Part shown: positions 21,929 to 33,392 of the stretch, piece after piece | How positions within the stretch are numbered: the stretch's first letter is position 1 | Layout of the letters: each line of letters starts with the position of its first letter | Origin: Gymnopilus junonius | Lineage: Eukaryota; Basidiomycota; Agaricomycetes; Agaricales; Galerinaceae | NCBI GenBank assembly: GCA_015501075.1 | Contig: JADNYJ010000067.1 | Location: 62,001-126,000 of the forward strand | Length of the DNA stretch: 64,000 bases | Reading direction: 5' to 3' | Program-made: the position numbers and the translations under genes | Notes under the pieces: model-generated | The model's database searches: none | Told to the model about the DNA's origin: nothing | The model's input: the letters and a program-made list of their open reading frames with translations, nothing else

Positions 21929-23494
21929 AATGAACCTCAAAATAGTCATCCAGCTCTCCTCCATGTCACTTGGTATACATACCACCGAAGTCTGGTCACT
22001 TCCTGCACTTTCCTTGGAACAGGAAGACAAGGCTATCGATCCCATATCATATCTGCCCCGGAAATCATATCACGAATCTTTTGTGGTGCCTCACAGCTGA
22101 TTGCGAGCGACAAATCACACTACAGAAATTTCCACCCCCTTTATTTTGGCAGTGTTAGCCGGTCTTGGAGAGCGCTCGCTTGGAGCACACCGGAGTTGTG
22201 GACAACATTAGTCCTTCGTCTGAGACCTTCTTACATTTGGTCCAAAGCCTTAATATCAATGCCGCTTTATCTCAAGATAGCCTATGGTCAATCAAAAGAT
22301 AGCATTCGGGTGCAGCTCCTTGATGAATGGATGCAACGCACGAAAGGATCAGTTGTCCGACTTCATATTATAAAGGATAGCGAATACCCTTCTCATCCCT
22401 ACAACCTCATAAATCTTTTACGTGCATATAGTCATCAGTGGCTTTCTATCCATCTACAGGTTTCAACATCTTGGCTGGGCTTTTTTGGCACGACAGACAA
22501 TGTTATAAAGCTTTCTTTCCCAAATCTCTGTCATTTCTCCCTTTATGGACTCCCTCCGAGTCCAGCAGTTTCTCTTGATGCAGCTGTCCCAGCACTTCGA
22601 TATCTGACAATTGGAAGGCATCTTCAAGGCTCGCATATTATGATTTCGGATGAGAGGGATTTCTTTGCAGACCTCAAGCCCGCTTTCGTTCTTCCATTTG
22701 TGCAGATCACTTTGCTCAAACTATCTCAAATCTCCTTCTCACAGCAGTTGCTCGGAGATTTTCCAGCCCTTGTCGAAGCACAGCTCAAGGACATCAAACT
22801 CTTATCAAATGACAACCATGGCAATTTCATACACAGTACACTCTCCAAACTCGATGTTTGCTTTTGGAATCAGAATGACCTTAGAGAGTTACTTTCTGCC
22901 CTTAGTCTACCCCAACTCAAATCCTTGAGGGTCGAAGTAACAGTCTACAAGTCCTCACACTTTGCAATGGACATCCTCCATCCTTTCCTGCGACAATCAC
23001 ATTGTAAAGTCACTGAGCTGGTCCTCAGGTATGCAATACGTGCTGGCGATGACCATGATATCGTTGAATTCCTTGAAACCCTTCCTTACCTCAGGGAGCT
23101 GAATATTTGCGACACTGCAATTTACTCCGACAGAAGCTTTGCTACTGGCCTCGGTGGATTTTTTTTCAATGCTTTGCATCCTCTCCGAAATCCCTTATAT
23201 CTCTCTTCCCTCGAGGTTCTCTGGTATGAAGGTCCAGTTGGCTTACCAATGGAAGATGCTATTCGACCTGCAATCTTGAGGTCTAGATTTACTGAGGAGG
23301 ACAACACTTGTGATAGAGAATGCGAACCCACATCTGCCATGCTTAGGAAGCTCACAATCAGTGCCAATAATATGGCCAAGAAAACACTATCTCAAGTGTC
23401 TCTTGAAGCTAAATTATTGCAGCTCTTGAAGAACTTGATGGATTTGGGAGTTTTTGAGCTGACCGATATGCATGGAGATGTTTATTTTTTCTAA
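21929..23494 (+). CDS. F-box/LRR-like protein, start not resolved
   Basis: This is probably a substrate-recognition subunit of an SCF ubiquitin ligase, from a family greatly expanded in mushrooms. A frame open from 21929 to TAA 23492-23494 contains the F-box-like start APEIISRIFCGASQLI, then VSRSWRALAWSTPELWTTLV, the classic region after the F-box. About 400 residues follow with irregular leucine-rich segments such as FPNLCHFSLYGLPPSP, ALSLPQLKSLRVEV and LPYLRELNICDTAIYSD. No ATG precedes the F-box in this frame, so a short first exon upstream or loss of the start is implied. The body is uninterrupted. It lies inside the proposed inverted segment. Confidence 0.72.
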   Translation, partial: NEPQNSHPALLHVTWYTYHRSLVTSCTFLGTGRQGYRSHIISAPEIISRIFCGASQLIASDKSHYRNFHPLYFGSVSRSWRALAWSTPELWTTLVLRLRPSYIWSKALISMPLYLKIAYGQSKDSIRVQLLDEWMQRTKGSVVRLHIIKDSEYPSHPYNLINLLRAYSHQWLSIHLQVSTSWLGFFGTTDNVIKLSFPNLCHFSLYGLPPSPAVSLDAAVPALRYLTIGRHLQGSHIMISDERDFFADLKPAFVLPFVQITLLKLSQISFSQQLLGDFPALVEAQLKDIKLLSNDNHGNFIHSTLSKLDVCFWNQNDLRELLSALSLPQLKSLRVEVTVYKSSHFAMDILHPFLRQSHCKVTELVLRYAIRAGDDHDIVEFLETLPYLRELNICDTAIYSDRSFATGLGGFFFNALHPLRNPLYLSSLEVLWYEGPVGLPMEDAIRPAILRSRFTEEDNTCDRECEPTSAMLRKLTISANNMAKKTLSQVSLEAKLLQLLKNLMDLGVFELTDMHGDVYFF

Positions 23495-24577
23495 CGTAGG
23501 AAATACCACCTTTCATTCAAATGTGTTATTAGCCCGCAATTGTAGTCTGTCCAAACGTCCTCTATGTGGGATGCAATAAGCTCAATGGTGCATGTCTCTA
23601 CTTTGCTGGACCACATCAAGTAGCTCATGTGCCAGACAGCAGAAGAGGATTGAGCTGCAACGCGCGCGATCTTGCCACCAAGGAGCTTACAGAGGTCCCT
23701 GAATGCTGTGCATCAGACCGAAAAGAAGTGTCACCTGGCCAATGTCAAATGTCCAAACCCGCAGTTGGTCATGGCAAGTAGGCTCTCGCCTTTGGTCTAG
23801 CACCTCTCCATATACAACTCGGGCTATTGCATACTGAGAGGTATCTAAACTCTTTTTTACATTGGTGACGTTAATGTGATTTCATATCATTTTGAGAATT
23901 ATTCATATAATCATGAGGTCAGATGTAGACAGGTGTTATCATGCCGACTGCCTTGCGTAGGTAGCCCACTTTGCTAAGGCTGGACACTCCACTCCAATGT
24001 CAATTGACCTACCTACCACAACATTTACCATCAGAACACGGCCCCATTTTTGGCTCCAACATGGGGCCTATTAAGAAGCAAATTCACGCACCCCAACGTC
24101 AAAGCATGGGTGGATCTTCTTCCATATTGTTTTAGTTTACGTGACAGTTTTAGCAGAAGAAAGACCTTCAGTTAGTGCGACTTCCGGCCAAGAACAGTCC
24201 GATAGAAAATCCTAGCATGACTCAATTTACCCACCTAGATTTCTGATGCTTACTCCTTGCAGGTGTAATTGCCCACAAGTAAGCCAATGATGCCTTGGGA
24301 GTCAGTCTGTGATCTGCGCGATAGAAGGAAGGAAGAGTGGAGACATCTACCTGAGAAGCAGCTGAGAAGGTTGTCTGACTTTCCTTCCTTTCAAGTACCG
24401 TTGCATCTTGACAAAATGTTAATCCCGGACTTTGTTGACTAGATCTGTAAGTCCAACACTGGTAGTAGGTTCTTTATACATAGACGATGAAAAATATGGA
24501 TGGAAAGAAAATATAAGAAAAAAATTTGAATATTTAAATGGTTGAACAATAAGTCATGTAATCGACAAGCCAATGAA
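23495..24577. other. No gene recognised
   Basis: Tail-to-tail spacer between the F-box gene and the membrane-protein gene. No coding or repeat signal was found by eye. Confidence 0.4.
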
Positions 24578-26322
24578 TTACAGGAACTCCAATGATTCCA
24601 TTTCCATTCTGCCATCGTCATCTTGCTGAGAGTTATCCTCAATGTATATGGTGTCATTTTCTGCTTGGTAGAAAGCCTTGCGGAGGTTGATGATAGATCG
24701 AGGACCTGTTATACAGGAAACAAAGAGTACGAGAGCAAGGCCCATTTGACCCACCACATACTGGATGGTATAAGTCGTCAGATCAAGCTATAGAGGAATA
24801 CGAAATGAACTTCACAGGCGGGAACCTCCAAGCAACAAAGTTGCCAGCACAAACAAGTAAATGACTGCAATTACCTTCAGCAAAAGACGGTATGCAAATG
24901 GCCAAAGCTTACATAGCAGGAAAGGCCAAATTGTCACGCAGGAGGCTGTGATGAAGCAATGCTGGAGGGTCTGCTTTGTTATATCGGTGGTGTCTCACAG
25001 CAACGTAGATGGCCATCAGAAGAACCAATGCTTCAAAACATCCCACTGGCACCCATACCAGATAGGTCCAAGCCAGAATGTTATCTTGAACACAAAATAT
25101 GTCAGACGCCATGTCAGTGAGATGTTGAACAGGAAGAGAGTCGCCTGTGATGAAAGTGAGCATCTGCCGAGAGCTGTAGCTTGCACAGTGAACTACCCAC
25201 TCTTTCTCCCAAGAATTTCTGAAATTACAACAGACGCAGCTTCCACAATGAATGTGATGCAAAGCAGAATGATGACTTTTGTATTATTATTGAAGAGACT
25301 CGCCAAGCGGATTGCCATTAATGCTTATGGAGCTTATAACCCATCATTTGTTTTACAACTAAATATGACACATACCTTGCATCGCATAGCCAATAGCCAG
25401 AGCAAAGTATCCTAAGCTTGAGTTCATAAAAGCACCTAAGCAAAGGCTCAATGACTATGATGACTTGAAGTATCTAGGGCGTACAACTGGAAAGAGCATT
25501 AGAATCTCTCGTACAGGAAGCGACCAGCAGGTGTAGAAAGTACGCACATCTATTTTTCAATGGTACAGGTATCATTGTTGTTAGTATATGAAAGGAACAT
25601 TGTAAGCAGGTGTTTTACCTTATCCAACCCCCCATTCGCAAAATGAGAAGCCACAACTGTCAAAAGAGAGACCATTATGGTACCGTATACTTAGATTGTC
25701 GATGGTGCACCTACCTGTAGCATTAAAGCTGTCAGAGTGCAGTAGTCAGTATAGCAGGTCCAGGAACTGTGGTTCCAATATAACTCACATTTGTATGGTG
25801 ACCCCAACGTAGCGTATCTGAGGTTGCCATTGAGATGTCTGACATGAAAGATTATAGTAGTCCACACGTACAAAAAAAAACAGCATTTGTACAATTGAGA
25901 CCCTGTTTCTCTGGTTCCAAGAATTTCAGCTCTGAAGTACAGTCTTCACAATAAAAAATTACTTACACGACGGCGTTCAGGCATCCAAACTAATGTTACC
26001 TGGAAGGGAAACAGTAAATACTGAGCTGCTGGGAACGACCTGCACGGATCTATGCTTCCACCAACCTCATTGCTCAAGGTTGACACTAGAGTCCAAAAGT
26101 GAGTATATCTGATTGAGCAGCCTGTAAAGTACCACTGACAGTGGTCAGCAACTGTGGCGGCTGCTAGTGAAACTAGCGGAAAAGGAAACAGGGATCAATA
26201 AGTGAAGACCTTAAATTGGGTACATACATACTCAAGAATAGCGTAAGAGTATATTCAGTATGAAGGGCAGAAATGGTGTCTGTGGGTACAGACACAAGGG
26301 AGGGGTCAGTAGGAGCAGCCAT
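24578..26322 (-). CDS. Multi-pass membrane protein of unknown function
   Basis: The start MAAPTDPSLVSVPTDTISAL is followed by several short exons. They carry TVADHCQWYFTGCSIRYTHF, FPAAQYLLFPFQ, TYLVWVPVGCFEALVLLMAI with a basic YVAVRHHRY cytosolic loop, LLLKVIAVIYLFVLATLLL and VVGQMGLALVLFVSCITGPR. An acidic tail ends EMESLEFL at TAA 24578-24580. The helix-plus-basic-loop layout and polar C-terminal tail fit the seven-helix-like proteins common in Agaricomycetes. It is not obviously related to the pair at 13.7 and 52.7 kb. Middle exons were not all resolved. Confidence 0.7.
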
Positions 26323-27750
26323 GTTCAAGAGAATGTGGCCAATGATGAAAGATGTTATGGTGAGACCCAGCGTCACTAACTCTTCAAAAGGGGTCAAGAA
26401 AATCTAACCCACGGTGATGCCATTGCTCGTTCAGTTGATAGAGAGTGGGTATTATTCAGGAACCTGTCTCGGTCTTGAAGACCTGACCCTGAGTGATACG
26501 AGAGCATCGGGATGGACTGAGTGATCAGAAGTGCCAGTCTTTAATCACACCCGCAGCCCAGATCCTGCAATAACAAGAGACAACAGTTTGTTAGCAACAT
26601 GAGTATTCTATGGAGGAGAGTTGAAAGACGCTGCACAACCCATCTCTGGCCAAGCTATTCAGACTCCATCAAATTGTACGTAATTGATTGAAAAAGCCCT
26701 TGCAGTCGGCTTTCCATTAGACCATTCGTGGGTAGTGTTCGGAGATTTTTCTTCTGCTAAAGTTATCAATGACATAATCAGTCTTACTACTGGCAAAAAA
26801 GATGTCGAAGCAACTGCTTTGAGTTTTCTAAGGGGTGGCTGAGTTTTGAATCCTGAAGTAGGTTGGTGACGTTGCAGCAACCCAAGTTGGTTGAGGCTTA
26901 GTTGACCACCTGTCATTGGGAATGGTGACCAATAGCTGTAGGGCAGAACTTGGAGTGGCTTGGTGCGCCAGGTGCACATACCTTTCAAACCAGGAAAGTA
27001 GCCCGACTGCTATATGGAACAAGGCCATAAACACCTGTAGGGCATAGCATGACTATTTCCCTGAAATCGGCACTGGCAGAAAACAAGCGATAGGTATATT
27101 ATCCCCTTGAAGAACGCCAATGTTATCTGAATGTACTACATACCTGACTACCTGCTCCAGGCAGGATCTAACCAAATAAATGCATTCACATATGTAATTG
27201 TCCTGATATCCAAAAGGGACAACAGCACCGTCATAGAAGACTGTGGCACTTGTGAAGTGCTCTTTGAAATCCAGATTTGAGATCCACCATGCATCGCATT
27301 ATTGCCGGGAACTCCTGAGGTGTATTAACCAAGTGCCAGAATGGGACAGAGACCCAGATCTTCTGCTGTACAAGATACTTTTTCAATTGGAAGGTCCGGA
27401 GGAAATAATAACGTTATGGCCAGACCAGGAGTCGACAAGTCCTAAATTCAAATGTGTTATTTGTGATGCTCTTGGAGTTTCAGGACAAAAGGAAAGGTGC
27501 ATCGGCCAGACAACCACCCGTACCTGAGCCACTGCCTAGAGTTTTTGAAGAAGCCGATGGCCGCGCATTCAGCGGGCATCAAGTTGCCAGAGATTCATTC
27601 AGAAGTGTTACTATTCCATTTGCAAACAAAGCCACAAGAAAATCAAAGGTGTAATTCACACTCAACTATGCTTAAAACAAGACGTCATTGCATATTCACG
27701 ATCTCGAATTTCAACCTACAAAACTTTCATCCCACTTATCTGAACCATCT
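26323..27750. other. No gene recognised
   Basis: Frames at 26659-27034 (minus) and 27243-27654 (plus) lack domains. One plus-strand frame contains FKCVICDAL, but too few residues follow to call a zinc site. Confidence 0.35.
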
Positions 27751-28268
27751 ATGGGTCATATTCTTTCTGCTTTGTCATCTTTCAAAGGTCAACCTGTGGA
27801 AGAAGTGCCTATGAAAAACATCAGACGCGGAAGGAAAATAAATCCAAATTTACCGCTCGTGAGTTTCTCTTTGGAATGGACCAAGCACAGATTTGATTTT
27901 CTTCAATGACAGGAGACTAAACTTGAAGATGACTACCATCATAGCACGATGCTACTGCTGGAAATGTGGGAATCTGAGGTGGACCTTGGCAGATACAATA
28001 TACGAAAACTAGAGGAGAAGCTTGATAAGCTTAAGAGGGCTTTGGAGCTCATGAAGGCAGATCTTGCCCGAGTCAAAAGGTTAGTCATCTAAATCCCAAA
28101 TTCCAACTCTAACGTCGTTAATAACAATAGGAGAACACTCAATTGAGGGAGCACATCGAGAGACTCACAGAAGCTCAACTTCATTCGACACTTAGGTGCC
28201 GTCAGGGCGGCAGTGCTGCAATGGACTGGGACACAACAGAGCATGAGAATAGTTACTTCGTAGTCTAG
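27751..28268 (+). CDS. Small coiled-coil protein, paralogue of 20591-21082
   Basis: Exon 1 gives MGHILSALSSFKGQPVEEVP, exon 2 a coiled coil with KLEEKLDKLKRALELMKADL, and exon 3 ENTQLREHIERLTEAQLHS and an acidic tail, ending at TAG 28266-28268. Exon order, intron positions and motifs match the copy at 20591-21082: VEEVP/PEEVP, KLEEKLDKLK/KLERKVDSLK, HIERLTEAQ/CIERLTAAQ. At the second donor (AAAAGGTTAGT, near 28079) one G appears to be missing, so the third exon is out of phase by one base. It is either a damaged copy or a sequence error. The function is unknown. Confidence 0.55.
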
Positions 28269-30819
28269 AGGTATTTCTACTTGCAATGATCTGTAGAGTT
28301 GAATTAGCAGTGCTCATGCTGAATTGTGCGCCCACAAATTTAAAAGGTCCCTGACTGTTGCTTGGTCGCTGAGCTGATACGCAGACAGTGGTGCTCATCC
28401 AATGTAGGGTCATGAAAAAGGAGGCATTAAGAAATACCCAACTCCAAGATTTACAGGCCAGGGGGTCATCAACCAAGTTTGAGGCAGGGATGAGGCTAGA
28501 GCGGCGGGCGTCCATGACCTGAGAGTCATGACGACATACGGAAACGTTGCTGGACATTGCTTCACGAGATTTACCCAAGAGTTGAGAAGTGCAGTAAGTA
28601 GGTCAACATCCCTAGGGAATACGTAAGTACAAGTTAAAGGGATCAAAATGAGCAGACGCACTGGCTGGTGTAAAGCATCATGGCCAACGCTTCCAGCAAC
28701 TTTTGGCCCTCTGCTTCCAATTTAGCAACAGGTATGAATGGATGGTCGACAGGGCAAAATGATATGTTTGGGTCATTTTTATTTTGTAGCTGTAAAGGGT
28801 TAGAGTCGGACTGTTGTGTTAAATGAGACTACAAGGGACGTACTCTCGGATCTGATACTCTGCGCACTTGGACAAGAACGACCCTCTGGACAAATTTCAC
28901 AGCACAGAACCTCACACCGGCATTGACGTTAGGTGCCCATACAAGCTCGATGATACGCGTTTGGCAGCAGATGAGGTATTCCAAGACCCAGGATTGCTCC
29001 GATCGGTACAGCTGGGAGGAAAAGTGAGGAAGGACAAGGTATTGTGGGGGGGGCCATTTACTCACAGATGACGGAAGACCAGAGGGTATACAGAAGAGAA
29101 TGTCTGTATGACTACTTTGACAATGGCTTGTTGTGGATCATTCAGAAGTTGTACGAGGGGTCTAAGCATTGCACGGCCACTAAACAGTGAAATAATGAAC
29201 ACGAGGTCATCCGACAGTAAGTTTGGACAATAGATTCAAGACTAACTGTGGGTTCGTTGGTTCAAAGACAAAGAGGAGCGGGAAACGGTGAAGTGAAGAA
29301 GATCTAGAACCCATCTCTTGAGGAGAGAGTCACTGGCATTGAGAAAATTGGGGACATACCTTTAATTTCCTGGATCCAGTTCCAGCTCTCTCTCAGCATG
29401 TCGGCAGGAGAACAAAAGATAGCGGCCATGGTCCTCCACACACTGCAGTTGCCTTGAAGTGGAATAGAGGTATTAGGTCCTGAATTTGAGTCAATGCATG
29501 CCGTAGCACAATAGTGGCGCCAATTCATGTGCTCAAGCGAGTGATTTATGACGAGGTCGATGGGGGTACACAAATACGGAATGAGATCCAAGAATATGGA
29601 GCGGCATTCTGCATGGTGATGCCATTGAGACTAAAGAGTCTATTTTCCTATGCAGATAAAGTAAGTCCATCCCTGGGAGATTCAGCTCATCATAAGGAGG
29701 TCACAGAAGTGTCAAGAAAACCAAATGCCATACCATCCGAAATGTTGACTGAAAGCTCTGTAGGAGTATATTCGAGAACGCAAAGGAAAATTAGGAAGAG
29801 GGAAATTAAAGACATGAGGGTTGCGGATAGATTACATAAACAATATCTTCATTCTGAAATTAGCCGCGTTAAGTTCCTTGACAAATCGATTAAGCAACAG
29901 CTGCTAGCTACCCCGCTGTCTTGACTCCTATGACAAATACCGCCTCTGAGAGAACAAGGGTGTACTAGCATCTTTCCAGCTACAGGATATGTTGAGGGCA
30001 AGGAATGTGAGGTAAGAATGTGCAACTCCTCCTTCTCTCGGATGCAAGTTATAATCAGGGTCACCACAGAAAGGGGCTCGCCACTCCAATGCGCACCACC
30101 CCACAGGTTATAGGGCCATAAAGGCCAAACCCCTGCGCGTACTATATGTGAAGCCTCTTTTCACCATTGTTCCTCGTTTAGGTCCGTAGAACATTGTTTG
30201 GGAACTGGAAATCCTTAAATCTGGGCGTGCTACCAAGAATTTTCTTCTCGCCACCTATGAAATTCCGGAAACGTGACAGGTCTCCTGAAAAACAGGTTCC
30301 GTCAACTGAAAGAGCAGGAAGTTCGAGTGCCCTCGAAAAACAAGCGAGCATGACAGCTTCCCTCCATGTCGAACAGCCTGAAGAGCCTATGGCTGACCCG
30401 CCTGAAGGACGAAGCATGACAAACAGAGCCATTCACTCCTTCGATTCTATTCTCAAGGTGTGGCTTCTGTACTTAGAGAAAAATCCTTTGCATACAAAGT
30501 CCACCTCCACGCGCCAACCACAATACTATGATAAGCACCTTGCAGAGGCACTACGCCTCAAGGTGGTGGCTTTCAGGGGCACCAGTCCAGCCCTCTACAG
30601 AGGTGCAAATTTAAAGAGGTGCGAGTGTTCTTTTGATTCTTCAATTTTGGACTCAAAAACTCAGAACAGTGCTTTTGCCTTGCCCAACACAAAGTAAAAA
30701 GCATAGAGAAAGCTGTCCGAATTTTGCTGATACACATGTCTCGGTACGCTTGTCCTTCATTGCTCCAATCTAATATTGTCAGTATTAATCCATACCAAGC
30801 CTTCCAACCAGTGGCCCAT
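28269..30819. other. Long stretch without a clear gene
   Basis: Several medium frames exist at 28868-29071, 29514-29924 and 30194-30697, all plus strand. The 29514 frame ends in a basic helix (VYSRTQRKIRKREIKDMRV); the 30194 frame is polar with KFRKRDRSPEKQVPS. None has a recognisable family, start context or splice partner. They may be eroded transposon or gene debris. Confidence 0.35.
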
Positions 30820-31986
30820 ACCAGGGACAAATCAATGAAATCCTCAGCCAGCAAGGACTCAGGATGACCGCAGAGGAGAAAAAATGTCGAGCCTTAGCAG
30901 CTGATAGTCGCAAGCGACCATCCTCAACAGTTGGCGAACCAACGGACAATAAACAGATTAAGCTCGACTCTGAAGCGCCAACTCAGGCAAGCAACTCTGC
31001 AGCATCTGCTGCATTCCTCACGAGCTTTGATTTCACCTCTCTTTCTGTACCTCTTATCACAAATCTCATTGTCGCGAACCTTGAAGCGTTTACTGAAGCT
31101 CAACTCATCTCCAAAGTTAATGCGTACCGCCAGAGCCATGGTCCTACCTCCTTACCAATGCCTCGACTGCCAACTGCCCCAGAGCTCGTTTCCTCGACAA
31201 TATTAAAAGCAGCCACGGCTGCTGCTACACCTTCGGCCCCTCAGCAAGATCTATATGTTGTGGAAGATACAACAACAACGACACTGCCAGCTTCTGAGCC
31301 TATAGTCAAGGCAGAGTCAGTTGACCCACTTCAAATGAATGTTGACGAAGATGAGCTCGAATACGAGCCAGAAAAACTCAATGAGGCTGTAGGTATAACT
31401 ATGGTCATTCAAGTTTCTTACTGATTTGCCTTATTGACAGTTATCTGGTACCCCTGTACCCGAAGACCAGACTATGGGCCTAGGGCCCCTTCCTGAAATG
31501 ACAGACTTACAGCTTATGGATTTCAAGTTGCCTCCACTGAAGGAATGGTCAGAAGAGGGGCGTTCATCTGTAGTATCTAGTTCAGTGACGAGGATATGGG
31601 AAGATGCCACAGAATTGCATGCGATGGGCGAAAGCATTCCTCCAGACTCATCGCAAGCTGGAGGGCATTCTGCGTCGGAAATGTGGATGCTTCTTTTAAT
31701 ACGGATGATCACGAGAGTTGCTGAACCACCTCCTGAAATGGAGGCTGATGAAACGAGTGATATGAATAAGGCACTTGTTCAACAAAACTACTACCTTCGT
31801 CAAGATAAACTCCGGCACACACTCTGCGAATATGTTATGGCAGACTTTCCTTCTCGGCAAGTCTTTCAAAAGTTATGCATTTTTGGTCGTTGATCATTTT
31901 CTCATACCAGGGCGTGATTAGCAACCACTTGGATGAATGAAGAGTGGTATAATGATCAGAAAAGGCAGGCAAAAGATAGAGACTAA
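30820..31986 (+). pseudogene. PTA1: Symplekin/Pta1 central fragment with a nonsense codon
   Basis: Symplekin (Pta1) scaffolds the mRNA 3'-end cleavage and polyadenylation complex. Visible parts are QINEILSQQGLRMTAEEKK, RKRPSSTVGEPTDNKQIKLD, FDFTSLSVPLITNLIVANLE, DPLQMNVDEDELEYEPEKLN, MGLGPLPEMTDLQLMDFKLP, EMWMLLLIRMITRVAEPPP, LRQDKLRHTLCEYVMADFPS and LATTWMNEEWYNDQ. Exons are about 30820-31388, 31441-31856 and 31911 on. The last intron uses a GC donor (GCAAGT). Right after it, TGA (31915-31917) sits where the family has Arg before LATTW. The N-terminal HEAT repeats and the whole C-terminal domain are absent from the window, so this is an orphan fragment. Confidence 0.85.
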
Positions 31987-32100
31987 CGTCTTTCCCTGAT
32001 GTTTCTTTTCTTTATGACAGTACACGGAATAGAACCCCCAGCACCGCGGCTCAGCCTCTTCTCTTTTCACCTACCAGTCTCCCTTTAAAACCAGCGTCTA

Positions 32101-32478
32101 ATGACACGCTCCTTTCCTCTCTACCTCACATCTGCAGCTCAATCTCCGAATCTCATGCCATCAGTCAGGCGCTGGATGCGGGATTTTTCAGAAGTGACAT
32201 TGCCATGGACTGTTACCAGGTGTATTCCCAGGGAACTTCTAGTTCAAGTTAAAGAGGGGCAAGTGAATTGGGGTTTCTTACCCATGCACAATGTTGAACC
32301 ATCTTGTTCATGGCAAATTCACAAATCATCATACCACGACCTCGTTCCGAAAATGGGAGAATATATCGTCCATACTGAAAATTCAAATTTTTTTGAGCTG
32401 GATGGTCCTTACAAAGCCAGGATCCTTTCCTTTTCCAATGACGGACGAACTTCTGTAATGATATGCTGTGTTCAATAG
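32101..32478 (+). CDS. Unrecognised open frame, 125 codons
   Basis: The frame reads protein-like: [39 protein letters not shown] and [20 protein letters not shown]. It ends at TAG 32476-32478. It could be an exon of an Agaricomycete gene of unknown role or a decayed repetitive gene, since it sits between a pseudogene and a repetitive family. No start or splice evidence decides between these. Confidence 0.3.
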   Translation: MTRSFPLYLTSAAQSPNLMPSVRRWMRDFSEVTLPWTVTRCIPRELLVQVKEGQVNWGFLPMHNVEPSCSWQIHKSSYHDLVPKMGEYIVHTENSNFFELDGPYKARILSFSNDGRTSVMICCVQ

Positions 32479-33392
32479 TGATGGATCTTTCGAGGACTTG
32501 AAGGGTCTAAAGTCAAATGTCGAGGGGAATTGCAGCTTATCAAGATTTTCCAGTCACAAATTTCCTAGAAGTTCCTCCTTGGTGAAACAACTCGAGAGTG
32601 TTGTGCTGCTGTGGCTCAAGTGGCTGACCAGGGTTACATGGACTTTTTAGCAAGGCAGAAAGTCTGAGTGACGAAGAGTGGGTCAATCTTATCAGAAACA
32701 TATGATAAGACTCAACATTGCCGACCTCATTACTGAAAGCACACTGTGTTCTTCCATTCACCCCGGACTTACTCTTTCCTCGTTGTGCTCCCTTTACATA
32801 GATTCATACTACAGTAATGGCTATCGCTGCCTCATGCGTTATTATAGGTTGGGACTGAGATAAACGCCTTCTAGATTTACAGCTGATTCTTATTCTGGTT
32901 TTGAGACACATGATGATTTATCCGCATGCTATTGTCACCGGGTGGCTCAAATGACGTACAGTATTTGCAGACGAAATTTTGGTAAGTCTGTGTCCTTAGA
33001 ATGATTTAGTTATATTCTCTGGCCAAATGGACTTATCTTCTGATTTAGTTTTCCCTTTCCGTTCTGTCCCTGTATGCCCGAAGTCAACCTCGTTCATGTG
33101 AAGGAACAAAACAAAAATTCGTCTGGTGACTGCCGAGCGCTGAGCACAATGCAAAGGGCCTTTGAAGGTGAAAGTGGTACTATGTAAAAGTATTGTCTTT
33201 GTTAGGTATCCAGGTATGGACGAGGGCTCTTTTTCTAGTGATCCCTTGGTTACCTTCACCATTTGTTGTTTTCAGATTACGGCCGGAAGTTGGACAAAGC
33301 AGGCGTCCTGTTTAAAAACACTGTCCGTTTCTGAACATTTTCAGCAAATAAACCCGTCCAACATCTCCGAGGCTCTAATATACCTCTCTTCT

